From assembly GCA_035533275.1 (NCBI GenBank), contig DATLUD010000032.1, positions 1 to 64,000 on the forward strand: 64,000 bases of DNA, read 5' to 3'. Below the pieces are notes generated by a model. That model was not told the origin of the DNA, ran no database searches, and was given only the letters and a program-made list of their open reading frames with translations. The first letter of the stretch is position 1, and every line of letters starts with the position of its first letter. Of the stretch, positions 26,052 to 34,488 are shown in pieces. The stretch comes from SCRA01 sp035533275. Its GTDB lineage: Bacteria; Vulcanimicrobiota; Vulcanimicrobiia; Vulcanimicrobiales; SCRA01. The translations under genes and the position numbers were made by a program.

Positions 26052-27074
26052 TCACTTGGCGGCCTTGACCTGCGCCTCGGTGACGGGCGTGCCCTTGTTG
26101 CCCCACGCCGTGCGAATGTAGCTGGCGACCGCCGCGATGTCGGCATCCGAGAGCTGACCTCTCCACGAAGGCATGATGCCGCTGCCGTTCTCGATGGTGG
26201 AGAGGATCTTGGAGGGATTGGCGGCGTTCACGTTCGCGTTGCCGGCCAGCGCCGGGAAGGGACCGCCCCCGGTGCCGTTGGCCTTATGGCACGCCGCGCA
26301 TCGGTGCTCGAAGATCGAGCGTCCGAGGGCAGTCGAAACCGGCGTTCCCGCCGCGGCAACCATCTGCTCCGTCACCCCGGAGGCCTTGTTGCCCCACGCG
26401 GAGCGGATGTAGGTGGCGACGGCTGCGATGTCCGGGTTCGAGAGCACGCCTTTCCAGGTCGGCATCGTGCCGTTGAACGTCTTGCCTTCCGCGGTCAGCG
26501 GGCCCGTGCGCCCGTTCACGATGATCGCCACGATCGGCGCGGGGTCCGCAGCCGTCACGGAGGCGTTTCCCGCCAGCGGCGGGTACTGTGCCGTGCCTTC
26601 TCCGTTGGCTTGATGACACCGCACACACTTTGCCGCGAAGATCGCCTCGCCGGTCAGCATGACCGGCTTGGCGACGAGGGCCACTTGGTCTTCCGAGACC
26701 GGCGGTGCCTTGTTCGTCCACGCCGAACGGATGTAGCTCAGCACCGCGGCGATCTGCACGTTGGAGAGCTGGTCTCTCCACGCAGGCATCGCGCCGCTGT
26801 ACTGCTTGCCGTTGATGGTGATCGGCCCGGTCTTGCCGTTGAGCACGGTCGCGATGATGGTGCTGGTGTCGGCGGCGGTGACGTCGGCGTTGCCCGCGAG
26901 CGGCGGGAATGGGCCGGCGCCCTCACCGTTGGCCTGGTGGCAGGCCGCGCACTTCGCGGCGAAGATGGCCGCGCCGTCGGGCGCGGGCGCGGCGCTGGAG
27001 ACGCCGGAATGCATCGCTCCGGCGACGGCAATGACCAGGGCGAATGCAAGAACGGCCATCAGACGCGTCATCAC
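26052..27074 (-). CDS. periplasmic triheme cytochrome c (three tandem class I domains)
   Basis: A 340-residue secreted protein with a signal peptide (about residues 1-28, ending VSSAA) and three tandem repeats of about 105 residues. Each repeat has a heme site (CAACH 42-46, CVRCH 150-154, CAACH 259-263) and a distal Met in GAMPAW, GTMPTW or GIMPSW, followed by IAAV..YIR.AW.NK. Each repeat is a complete class I cytochrome c like those of alcohol or gluconate dehydrogenases. It would carry electrons in the periplasm. It follows the hydroxyacid dehydrogenase gene but has its own extended -10 promoter. Its electron donor is not evident here. Confidence 0.94.
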   Translation of the reverse strand: MMTRLMAVLAFALVIAVAGAMHSGVSSAAPAPDGAAIFAAKCAACHQANGEGAGPFPPLAGNADVTAADTSTIIATVLNGKTGPITINGKQYSGAMPAWRDQLSNVQIAAVLSYIRSAWTNKAPPVSEDQVALVAKPVMLTGEAIFAAKCVRCHQANGEGTAQYPPLAGNASVTAADPAPIVAIIVNGRTGPLTAEGKTFNGTMPTWKGVLSNPDIAAVATYIRSAWGNKASGVTEQMVAAAGTPVSTALGRSIFEHRCAACHKANGTGGGPFPALAGNANVNAANPSKILSTIENGSGIMPSWRGQLSDADIAAVASYIRTAWGNKGTPVTEAQVKAAK

Positions 27075-27112
27075 GGCGGGATCCTCCGTCCGTCATCATC
27101 GGTGACTACGCG

Positions 27113-27124
27113 TGCATTATACCA
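27113..27124 (-). promoter_or_regulatory. extended -10 promoter of the cytochrome c gene
   Basis: On the (-) strand TGGTATAAT (TGn plus consensus -10, TATAAT at the complement of 27116-27121) lies about 40 bp before the ATG at 27074. It overlaps the stop codon of the preceding gene. No -35 match is visible, which is usual for extended -10 promoters. Confidence 0.55.
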
Positions 27125-28112
27125 TGGGATTCCAGAGGTTGGGGGGCCGCTCGCCGCGGAGGAAGGCCAGGATGTTGTCGGCCACGGATGCGGCGATGCG
27201 CTCCCGCGTCTCTCGCGCGGCGCTGCCGATGTGCGGCGTGAGCACGACGTTGTCCATCGCGAGCAGTCCAGGGTGCAGCCGCGGCTCGTGCTCGTAGACG
27301 TCGAGGCCCGCGCCGGCAATGCGCCCGGCGCGCAGCGCGTCGACGAGGGCCGCCTCGTCGACGATCGGCCCGCGGGCGGTATTGATCAGGTACGCCGTCG
27401 GCTTCATCAGGCTCAGCTCCCGCTCGCCGAGGAGGTGGTGCGTTCCCTGGTGGTAGCCGGCGTTGACGACGACGAAATCGCTGACGCGCAGGAGATCGTC
27501 GAGCGCGCGATAGGCGACGTTCAGCCGCCGCTCGTCCTCGCGGTCGAGCGGGGTGCGCTTGGTGTAGAGCACCTGCATGCCAAACCCGCTCGCTCGGCGC
27601 GCGACCGCGCGGCCGATCTCGCCGAGCCCGATGGATCCCACGGTCTTGCCGTGGACCTCGCCACCCACGAAGTGCATGGACTGGGCGCCGGGAAAGACGC
27701 CGCGCCGAAGCGCGCCATCGGCCTCGACGATCCGCCGCGCCACCGCGATCAGCAAGCCCCATTGCAGGTCCGCCGTCGCTTCCACCGCCTGACGCGGAAT
27801 CGTGGTGACCGGGATCCCGCGCGCCGTCGCCGCCGCGACCGCGACGTTGCCCGGGGAGCTTCCCGAGGCGGCGATGAGGCGCAGGCGCTCCCCGGCGGCG
27901 ATGACCTCCTCGGTCACGCGGTCCTGCAGCATGCAGTAGAGCACGTCGCAGCGGCGGACTTCGTCCAGGAGCCGCTCGTGCGGCAGAATCCGCGCCGTCT
28001 CGGGGAAGACGCGGACCTCCGCGACCTCCCGGAGCCTCGCGGCGGCGCGCTCGGGAATCGGCTGCGTGACGAAGATCTCCACGTCGCGGCTACCGCGCTC
28101 GCCCCCTACCAT
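27117..28112 (-). CDS. D-2-hydroxyacid dehydrogenase (NAD-dependent)
   Basis: A 331-residue enzyme that interconverts a 2-hydroxyacid and a 2-oxoacid. It has NAD-binding GLGEIGRAVARRASGFG and the catalytic set: Arg in NTARGPIVDEAAL, Glu in YEHEPRL, and His in LTPHIGSAA. The start ATG 28112 overlaps the DapA-like stop (ATGGTAG). A later GTG at 28082 (VEIFVTQPI) is the alternative. Next to a pyruvate-type aldolase it could reduce or oxidise the aldolase product. Confidence 0.9.
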   Translation of the reverse strand: MVGGERGSRDVEIFVTQPIPERAAARLREVAEVRVFPETARILPHERLLDEVRRCDVLYCMLQDRVTEEVIAAGERLRLIAASGSSPGNVAVAAATARGIPVTTIPRQAVEATADLQWGLLIAVARRIVEADGALRRGVFPGAQSMHFVGGEVHGKTVGSIGLGEIGRAVARRASGFGMQVLYTKRTPLDREDERRLNVAYRALDDLLRVSDFVVVNAGYHQGTHHLLGERELSLMKPTAYLINTARGPIVDEAALVDALRAGRIAGAGLDVYEHEPRLHPGLLAMDNVVLTPHIGSAARETRERIAASVADNILAFLRGERPPNLWNPMV

Positions 28113-29017
28113 CCATGCGGCTGGCTCTCGAGAATCCCCAACGCCCCCAGACGCTCCTCCAGCTTCTTCTTCGCATCGGCCGAGAGCTGCGGGATCGGCC
28201 GGCGCGTGACGCCGACGGGGCGCCCCATGATCTCCATGGCAGCCTTGATCGTCGCCGGATAGTCGGCTTTGATCAGCGTCCAGAGCCCCGACATGGTGTA
28301 CTGCAGGCGGCGCGCCTCGTCGTAGTCTCCCCGCGCCGTGGCGGCGTAGAGGTCCCGAGCCAGATGCGGAGCCACGCCGCCGCATGCCGAGAAGGACCCC
28401 GCTCCGCCCAGTACCAGGGACGGCAGGGTGTACTCCACGCCCGTGAAGACGCTGAACGGACGGCCGGCGTCCGCGGCGGCGTGGCAGATCTCCGTGAAGT
28501 ACTCCATGTCGACGCTGGCGTCTTTCAACCCCACGAAGTTCTCCAACCGCGCGATGAGACGCCTGACGAGCCCGGGCGTGATCGTGACCCCCAACCGCAG
28601 CGGAAAGTTGTAGGCGATGATCCCGATCTCGATGGCCGACCCGATGGCGACGTAGTGCTCGAAGAGCGCATCCTGCGTCGGCTGCCAGTGATACGGCGTG
28701 AGCACCACCACCCCCGCGGCGCCGACGCTCTGGGCATGGCGCGCGAGCGCAATCACCTCGTCGGTGCCGGAGAGGCTGACGTTGATGAAGACGGGGACCC
28801 GCCCCGCCGCCACCTTCACCGTGATCTCCGCCAAGCGTTTGCGCTCTTCGGACGACATGTTCAACGACTCGCCGATGTGCATGGGCACGGCGATCCCGTG
28901 CGCGCCGTTGCGGATGAGAAAATCGGTCAGCCGCTCGGCGGTAGCCTCGTCGAGCCGGTTGTCCGACGTGAACGGCGTCACCGGCGTGCCGACGATGCCT
29001 CTCACGATCGTTGCCAT
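28106..29017 (-). CDS. DapA/NAL-family aldolase or lyase
   Basis: A 303-residue class I aldolase of the dihydrodipicolinate synthase/N-acetylneuraminate lyase superfamily. The start is GIVGTPVTPFTSDNRLDEATA, the pocket segment is PMHIGESLNMSSEER, the Tyr-containing strand is IIAYNFPLR, and the Schiff-base Lys lies in FVGLKDASVDMEYF. Such enzymes join or split a 2-oxoacid (often pyruvate) and an aldehyde. Clustering with a binding protein, a hydroxyacid dehydrogenase and, further off, PFOR suggests catabolism of an oxo- or hydroxyacid rather than lysine synthesis. It is 13 bp from the upstream binding-protein gene. Confidence 0.9.
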   Translation of the reverse strand: MATIVRGIVGTPVTPFTSDNRLDEATAERLTDFLIRNGAHGIAVPMHIGESLNMSSEERKRLAEITVKVAAGRVPVFINVSLSGTDEVIALARHAQSVGAAGVVVLTPYHWQPTQDALFEHYVAIGSAIEIGIIAYNFPLRLGVTITPGLVRRLIARLENFVGLKDASVDMEYFTEICHAAADAGRPFSVFTGVEYTLPSLVLGGAGSFSACGGVAPHLARDLYAATARGDYDEARRLQYTMSGLWTLIKADYPATIKAAMEIMGRPVGVTRRPIPQLSADAKKKLEERLGALGILESQPHGW

Positions 29018-29030
29018 CAGTTACTCCTCT

Positions 29031-30305
29031 TTACGAACAGTGGTCGCAGGGTGGATAGTCCCGGCTATAGACGGGCTGCGCGAGGAACTTCTCGGGCGAG
29101 AACGTCCAGAACTGCGAGACGTTGGGAAAGGTGTGGATCACCGTGTTCTGCAGGCGGCCGTTGACGTGCTCGACCCGGCGCACGTAGACGTTCTCGATGG
29201 GGTTTTGGTAACTGTCGAGACGAATCGGACCGCGTGGGGCATTCGGGAGCTGGATCGCGCGAATGGCTGCCAGCAACTCGTCGGCGTTTCCGGCCTTGCC
29301 ACCGAGGTGCTGCAAGGCGAGGTCCAGCCAGTGCGCCGTGTCATAGGTCGTCTCCGCGTGATAGGCCGCATCCTGGTGGAACCGGCGGCGGTACTCGTCG
29401 ACGAACTCCTTTGCCTCCGGACGGTCGAGCGCCGCGCTCCAAATCGCCACCGTCACGATGCCGTCGGCGTCTTCGGGCGCCATGTGCGGCAGGAGGCTCT
29501 CGTCGGTGGTGTTGCCTCCGCCGATCAGCGGGATCTTCCCTTTCAGGCCCAGATCGTGGTAGCTCTTCACGAAGCGGATGGCGTCGGCGCCGGGCACGAT
29601 CGCGAAGACGGCATCGACGTCGTGGCGGAGCTGGGTGATGAATGGCGTGAAATCTTGCGTCCCGAGCCGAGGCCAGACCTTCTGCACGATCTGGCCGCCG
29701 TGCATCTCGAACGTCCGCTGGAATCCGCCGACGACCTCGTAGGCGAACGAGAAGTCGCTCCCGACCGTGGCGATCTTCTTGTAGCCCAGCGTCTTGGCGA
29801 CCCACTCGCCGAACGGGTGCGAGGGCTGGCTGCTCGACCACCCCGTGCGGATGAGATTCGGCATCCGCTTGCGCTGCGTGAGGTCGTCGGACGAGACGAC
29901 CGGGAACAGCGTGGGCACCCCGCGCTCGCGGACGTAGTTCGCGACGGCGTATCCGGACGAGGCGATCGCCAAGCCGATGATGACGTCGACGTGCTCCTGC
30001 TCGACGAGCAATCGCGTTTTCTCGACGGCGAACTCCGGTTTCGTCGCGGTGTCCTCGACGAACAACTTCACTGGCCTGCCGGCCATGTGGCCGTTGTGCT
30101 GATCGAGGTACATCTGCATGCCGTTGAGCATCGCGCGCCCGCTCGGGGCCGCCTCGCCGGTCAAGTCCGTGGGGAAGCCGATGCGGATGGGAGTGCTCGA
30201 GGCGGCCTGTGCCCAGGCGGGAGCGCGGATCCCGCTCACCGCGGCGGCACCCGCCGCCGCGATGCCTCCGCCAATGACCATCCGCCGCGTAAGACGTTGC
30301 ATCAT
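29031..30305 (-). CDS. ABC transporter substrate-binding protein (Liv/HAAT type), Tat-like signal
   Basis: A 424-residue periplasmic binding protein. The N-terminus has a twin-arginine-like signal, QRLTRRMVIGGG, followed by a hydrophobic stretch ending APAWAQA. The mature start IRIGFPTDLTGEAAPSG and the core VGSDFSFAYEVVGGFQ are typical of HAAT binding proteins for amides or aromatic acids. The start at MMQRL (30305) is preferred; the frame runs on upstream without support. It heads the (-) transcript through 25549 and has no permease genes of its own nearby, so it may feed one of the other Liv transporters. Confidence 0.92.
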   Translation of the reverse strand: MMQRLTRRMVIGGGIAAAGAAAVSGIRAPAWAQAASSTPIRIGFPTDLTGEAAPSGRAMLNGMQMYLDQHNGHMAGRPVKLFVEDTATKPEFAVEKTRLLVEQEHVDVIIGLAIASSGYAVANYVRERGVPTLFPVVSSDDLTQRKRMPNLIRTGWSSSQPSHPFGEWVAKTLGYKKIATVGSDFSFAYEVVGGFQRTFEMHGGQIVQKVWPRLGTQDFTPFITQLRHDVDAVFAIVPGADAIRFVKSYHDLGLKGKIPLIGGGNTTDESLLPHMAPEDADGIVTVAIWSAALDRPEAKEFVDEYRRRFHQDAAYHAETTYDTAHWLDLALQHLGGKAGNADELLAAIRAIQLPNAPRGPIRLDSYQNPIENVYVRRVEHVNGRLQNTVIHTFPNVSQFWTFSPEKFLAQPVYSRDYPPCDHCS

Positions 30306-30639
30306 ACCACCATCCTTGTCGTCATCGAACGATGCGCTAAGACAGAACGATGTGAGGCCGCGTGCTTTACACGCTGAGTCTCGACACGCTTTTCGCGTTG
30401 CTTCACGCCACGTCATCTGAGGACCTTCACTAGCGCAACGCTCGTCGTGCGCGCCGCCTTGTCGTCATCGACTCGTCATGCGAGCCATGGTAACGCGGAG
30501 ATTACTACCGCCATACGCGGTCACCGACTTCTCAGCGTTGGGCCAGCATCCGTCGTTCATGCTCTGAAAGAGAATTCACGGTGCTGCAAGGACATACTGC
30601 ACGACGGCGACGACGGCCGCACCGCTGAGCAAGGTTATC
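30306..30639. other. gene-free stretch upstream of the binding-protein operon
   Basis: A 334-bp stretch without a convincing gene. It must contain the (-) promoter for 30305, but I cannot pick one with confidence. It passes into the remnant of a regulator gene on the right. Confidence 0.5.
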
Positions 30640-30930
30640 GTCCGCAGATGGTCGCGGCTTGATCATGCGGACGCCGGCATCGACGGGGCTCATCAGCGTG
30701 CCCGCCGTCACCAAGCACATCAAGGTGTTGGAGCGTGCCGGCCTGATGACGCGCAGCCGTCACGCGCAGTGGCGCCCGTGCAAGCTGGAGGCAACGCCGC
30801 TGCCCGACGCCGCGGATTGGCTGGAGCAATACCGCCGGCGAGCATCGGCCGCCTGGACGCGTACCTGCGCCGATTTCAAGCGAAGGGCGCGAAAGCAAAG
30901 CCGCATCGCCGCAAACGACGCAAGCGCTAG
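30640..30930 (+). pseudogene. decayed ArsR-type regulator
   Basis: The frame holds VPAVTKHIKVLERAGLMTRS and AQWRPCKLEA...DAADWLEQYRR, the recognition helix and C-terminus of an ArsR regulator. The N-terminal half is absent. After LEQYRR the reading frame shifts: the expected tail SIGRLDAYLRRFQAKGAKAK continues in another frame from 30841 to the TAG at 30928-30930. Missing N-terminus plus frameshift indicates a dead gene. Confidence 0.75.
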
Positions 30931-31325
30931 CCGAGCACAACGAAGGGCACATCCGCGCCATGCTCGACGGCTTGGACATGGACCATCTCATCGACATGTA
31001 CGGCTTCGACCACTTCACGATCCCCGCTCAGGGACTGAAGCCGGAAAAACACACGCTGGCCGTCGTGCCGGCGGCCCGCCCCGCTGGAACTCCGTCGGTT
31101 TCCATCGTCGCACCGCACAACGGCGCCGCCGTGGGTAGGCGATTCGACGTGCAGGTTGCGGTGAACGACTTCGCTCCGTCCTGCAGCGTGGAGGGCAAGC
31201 CCGACGTCGCCGGCTACGGCTACATCCAGATCTTCGCAACCCAGAGCGGCGAGACGAGCGCGAAACCGGCGGCGCCCCTTCCGGCGATCATGAATACCCC
31301 CAAAGGGATGGAGATGGGCACGTAG
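30930..31325 (+). pseudogene. remnant of a secreted beta-domain protein
   Basis: An open frame reading AEHNEGHIRAMLDGLDMDHL, then TIPAQGLKPEKHTLAVV, then SVSIVAPHNGAAVGRRFDVQVAV. The parts look like pieces of a longer secreted protein with an Ig-like or cupredoxin-type repeat, joined by an internal deletion and ending abruptly. There is no start codon with a ribosome site. Like the neighbouring regulator remnant it is probably no longer functional. Family assignment is weak. Confidence 0.45.
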
Positions 31326-31397
31326 CTCATGCAGGAGACCAGTATGTCGCAAAGCGAGCTGGAATCGGGGAGCGAGCCCCCCCTCGGAGGCGGCCCA

Positions 31398-32612
31398 TCA
31401 ACGCAGGGTAGGTAGCGGCAGGTATGGCGTCACCTTGACGAAGCCGCCACCTTGGTACTTCATAACGAACTCTGCGGGCTTCCCCTGGTGGTCCGCGGTC
31501 GAGAACGACAGATCGTGCACGTACGTGTTGGAGAAGTTGTGCATGCCGTCGAGCGCCGTCTCCAGACCGCTCCAACTCGGCGCGGCGCCGCCGGCGACCA
31601 TGTCGGAGAAGGCGGAGGCAAAGACGGAGGCGAGGCACCAGCCCGTCACGGGCAGCAGACTGCCGCTATTGATCTGAGGGTAGTACTTGGTCATCGCCTT
31701 GCGATAGGCAACCATCGCGGCATCGCTGGGCAGGGGAACCCACGAGTCGAAGTACGCATTTCGAAGCTCGTCCGGCGGGATCTGATTGAGCACCGCCGGC
31801 GCCGCGTCGAAGACGTACGCGATCCAGTTCGGATGATAGTCCAGCGATTGCGCCGCCTTCAGGATCGGCACGAACGGCGGCACCGAGCCCCAGACGATCA
31901 CCGTATCGGCTCCACTGGCCTTCAGACGCGCGACCATCGGCGTGAAGGAGACGGTTCCCAGATCATAGGGCACCGTCGTTGCAGCCTTGAGGCCGCGCTG
32001 GGCCAGCTCCTTCAGCACGCCGTCGAGTCCGCTCTTGCCGAGGCCGTCGTTCTGGTAGATGACGGCGAGCGACTTGCTATGCAGCTGCTTCAACGCAAAC
32101 TGGGTCTGAAAGGCACCTTCCGTGACGTAATCCGGCATGACGGTAAAGATGTTCTTGCGCACGGGATGCGTGAGCGCGGGATCACCCGTGAGGGGAGCGA
32201 CATTCGGGATCCCGACGCGCGAGAGATACGAGAGCGCGGCGACGTTCGACGGCGTCCCCACTGCGGTGACGATGGCGAAGACCTTGTCTACCTCGACCAG
32301 ACGCCGCGCCGCCGCCGGCGTGAGCGCCGGATTGTATTGATCGTTGGCCATGATGAACTTGAAGCGATAGCCCTTCACGCCACCATGGTCGTCTACCCAG
32401 CGGAAGTACGCGTCGGCTCCTTGACTTATCCCGAGCAGCACGCTTGCGAGGCCGGACTCCGGGGTCCACGCCCCGAGTGAAACCTCCTTGCCGGAGACTC
32501 CCGGCGCCGTGCCCTGCGCCAACACTCGATCCGCTGCCCCGAAGCCGAGAGCAACGCTCGCAATCAGAAATGCGAGAAAGGCAAGAACTGCGCTCCTCTG
32601 ACGGTTCATCAT
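31398..32612 (-). CDS. ABC transporter substrate-binding protein (Liv/HAAT type)
   Basis: A 404-residue periplasmic binding protein and close paralogue of the partial gene at 1-1121 (shared KEVSLGAW.PE.G, KASGADTV, YVHDLSF). The signal segment spans about residues 8-32 (VLAFLAFLIASVALGFG, ending VLAQG). The start is MMNRQRS at 32612 with GGAGGGAC upstream; the longer open frame upstream overlaps the divergent promoter region. It stands alone, divergent from the UGSC3 operon, which suggests that its ligand is the substrate of that operon. Confidence 0.93.
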   Translation of the reverse strand: MMNRQRSAVLAFLAFLIASVALGFGAADRVLAQGTAPGVSGKEVSLGAWTPESGLASVLLGISQGADAYFRWVDDHGGVKGYRFKFIMANDQYNPALTPAAARRLVEVDKVFAIVTAVGTPSNVAALSYLSRVGIPNVAPLTGDPALTHPVRKNIFTVMPDYVTEGAFQTQFALKQLHSKSLAVIYQNDGLGKSGLDGVLKELAQRGLKAATTVPYDLGTVSFTPMVARLKASGADTVIVWGSVPPFVPILKAAQSLDYHPNWIAYVFDAAPAVLNQIPPDELRNAYFDSWVPLPSDAAMVAYRKAMTKYYPQINSGSLLPVTGWCLASVFASAFSDMVAGGAAPSWSGLETALDGMHNFSNTYVHDLSFSTADHQGKPAEFVMKYQGGGFVKVTPYLPLPTLR

Positions 32613-32721
32613 GTCCCTCCACGGCCTGTTGGCCGAATCCGGGTATCCGTCTCTCGCCGCACGTCTCGACAAGGCCCTGCACTCATGATAGCAATCGGGC
32701 TCGTGGAATTCAACCGAATGC

Positions 32722-32738
32722 TCTGTCCATAGAACAGA
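32722..32738. promoter_or_regulatory. 17-bp palindrome between divergent genes (operator candidate)
   Basis: TCTGT-CCATAGA-ACAGA has perfect 5-bp arms. It lies between the binding-protein gene (32612, -) and the UGSC3 promoter (32796, +). In part it resembles the leader motifs at 32854 and 61195. A regulator of the divergent pair is expected here. Confidence 0.45.
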
Positions 32739-32795
32739 TGTGCTCTCGATTTCGGGCAGTGCCTGCTCCTCAGAACTCCGGCAAGACGCTTCAAT

Positions 32796-32824
32796 TGACA
32801 CCGTGATGAGCGTACCATATAATA
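32796..32824 (+). promoter_or_regulatory. consensus sigma-70 promoter of the UGSC3 operon
   Basis: TTGACA (32796-32801) and TATAAT (32819-32824) are separated by exactly 17 bp, a perfect consensus in a GC-rich genome. The start would fall near 32831, about 58 bp before the GTG start. This implies a strong and probably repressed promoter. Confidence 0.8.
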
Positions 32825-32853
32825 CGCGCACACCGACCTCATTGGTAGTGCAT

Positions 32854-32870
32854 TCTGTTAGTAGATCAAT
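32854..32870 (+). promoter_or_regulatory. leader motif shared with the UGSC5 operon
   Basis: TTCTGTTAGTAGATCAA lies just downstream of the promoter. It matches 15 of 17 bases of TTCTCTTAGTAGAACAA at 61195-61211, at a nearly equal distance from that operon's -10 box. Candidate common operator. Confidence 0.5.
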
Positions 32871-32888
32871 GAAAGGCGAGGGTTGGCT

Positions 32889-33434
32889 GTGAACACAGGC
32901 GTCTGGCATCTCGTGAATCCCGTGGGCTGGTCCACATCCCGGCTGGGGGCCGAGGAGAGCACACGCCACGAAGCGACGCCGAAGGTCGTCGCCTTCTTAT
33001 CCAACCGCAAGCCGAATACCGCCGCCCTCCAGAGCGTCCTGGGCAAGCGTCTCGAGGAACGCGGGTACCGCGTTCGCTTCTACGAGAAGGAGAGCGCCGC
33101 TCTCGCCGCCACCGGAGCACTGCTCGACCGCGTTGCGCTCGATTGCGGCCGAGTCGTCAACGGCACCGGAGACTGAGGCTCCTGCACGTCGTGGAGTGTC
33201 CACGACTCCGTCGAGCTGGAGCGCCGCGGCTTGCGCACGCTGACGATCTGCACCGCTTCATTCCTTCCCCTGGCGCAGCTGCAGTTCGACGCGCTAGGCC
33301 GCGGGTCGACGTTCTCTATCGCGCCGATTCCGCACCCGCTCGGGGGCATATCCGAGAGCGATCTCTCGGCCCGCATCGAGGCGGCTTGGACGGCACTGGA
33401 GTCGTGGCTGGGGAAGCAGAGCGATGTCGACTGA
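32889..33434 (+). CDS. UGSC-motif selenoprotein 3 (in-frame UGA = Sec96)
   Basis: A 181-residue protein read through a UGA at 33174-33176: VVNGTGD-U-GSCTSWSVHDSVELERRG, with Sec96 and Cys99. The frame then runs to 33434 and overlaps the next gene, DGLP D, by 11 bp. The GTG at 32889 is preferred, about 7 bp after AGGCGAGGG; a TTG two codons earlier is possible. The N-terminal half has VVAFLSNRKPNTAALQ, the family LLDN.K motif. The C-terminal half (TLTICTASFLPLAQLQF, IPHPLGGISESDL) parallels selenoproteins 1 and 2. It is the first gene of a three-gene operon with two DGLP genes, behind a consensus promoter. Confidence 0.92.
33188..33206 (+). promoter_or_regulatory. candidate SECIS hairpin of selenoprotein 3
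   Basis: The stem GUCGUGGA / UCCACGAC (8 perfect pairs) has a GUG loop and starts 11 nt after the UGA at 33174-33176. It has the same geometry as the other four. Confidence 0.88.
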
Positions 33435-34488
33435 TCGCTACGAGCTCACCGGTGACCTCGACAGCATCCAGGCGTGGTTCGAAGAGCACGGCCTGACCGA
33501 CGGCCTCCCCATCGTGCCTCCGACGGAGGAGCGGGTCGCGGCGATGCTGGCCGCCGCCGGCCTCTCGGGGGGCGCCTCGCTGGGCACGATGATGCCGGGC
33601 GCGAACGAGTCCACGCTCGAGAAGCTGGCCGCGAATGCCGTTATGGCGGGTTGCCGGCCCGCGTACTTTCCGGTGGTGGTGGCGGCGGTACGGGCGCTCT
33701 TGGAGCCGCCCTTCAACCTGTACGGCGTGCAGGCGACGACGCATCCTGTCGCCCCCCTCGTTGTGGTGCACGGACCCATCGCACGCGAGATCGGCATGAA
33801 CGCCGGGGCGGGCGTCTTTGGACCGGGGTTCGCGGCGAACGCAACGATCGGCCGCGCGATCCGGCTCATCTTGATGAACGTCGGCGGGGCTTATCCCGGC
33901 GAGCGCGACCGCGCCACGCAAGGCAGCCCGGCGAAGTACGCATACGCGATCAGCGAGAACGTCGGCGAGAGTCCGTGGCCCGAGTTCCATACCACGCGCG
34001 GCTTCGAGGCGACCGACAACGCGGTGACCGTCTTCGGCGGCGAGGCCCCGCACAACGTCAACGACCACGAGAGCAGGACCGCAGAGCGCTTGCTCACCAT
34101 CGTTGCCGACGTGATGCGGGCGCTTGGGCACAACACGTGGTACCTCACGCAGACGGGGAGGAACGACTGCGCCGTGGTGCTCAGCCCGGAGCATGCGGCG
34201 CTCGTTGCTGCGGAGGGCTGGACCCGGCAGGACGTTCAGCGCTACCTCTTCCAGCACGCCGTTCGCCCCGTGAGCGATCTTCGCAAGGGCGGGATGTGGG
34301 ACATGCGCGATTGGCCCACGTGGATGAACGCGCAGGCGGATCATGACGAGGCCGCCTTCCCGTGCGTGCGCGACTTCGACGACATCATCGTCTTGGTGGC
34401 AGGCGGCGCGGGCAAGCACTCGTGCGTCATTCCGGGCTTCGGCGCCTCGCATTTCGTCACCATAGGAATGGAGCCGCCGTCCTCGTGA
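33424..34488 (+). CDS. DGLPIVPPT-family protein D (UGSC partner)
   Basis: A 354-residue DGLP protein with TDGLPIVPPTEERV (about 26-39), ANAVMAGCRPAYFPV with invariant Cys77, FNLYGVQATTHPVAPLVVV, FAANATIGRAIRL and ISENVGESPW. SPEHAALVAAEGW, VLVAGGAGKHS and PGFGASHF are near the end. It overlaps the 3-prime end of selenoprotein 3 by 11 bp, and its own stop overlaps the GTG of DGLP E. No signal peptide is seen. The function is unknown; co-translation with the Sec protein argues for a complex. Confidence 0.86.
   Translation: MSTDRYELTGDLDSIQAWFEEHGLTDGLPIVPPTEERVAAMLAAAGLSGGASLGTMMPGANESTLEKLAANAVMAGCRPAYFPVVVAAVRALLEPPFNLYGVQATTHPVAPLVVVHGPIAREIGMNAGAGVFGPGFAANATIGRAIRLILMNVGGAYPGERDRATQGSPAKYAYAISENVGESPWPEFHTTRGFEATDNAVTVFGGEAPHNVNDHESRTAERLLTIVADVMRALGHNTWYLTQTGRNDCAVVLSPEHAALVAAEGWTRQDVQRYLFQHAVRPVSDLRKGGMWDMRDWPTWMNAQADHDEAAFPCVRDFDDIIVLVAGGAGKHSCVIPGFGASHFVTIGMEPPSS

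Noticed and set aside
25621..26121. 166-residue (+) open frame opposite the zinc-ribbon-like gene
   Set aside because: No motif, overlaps the cytochrome c 3-prime end antisense, and the opposite frame has a CxxC/His pattern and operon position.
26286..28262. 658-residue (+) open frame
   Set aside because: Antisense to the triheme cytochrome and the hydroxyacid dehydrogenase, both of which have diagnostic motifs.
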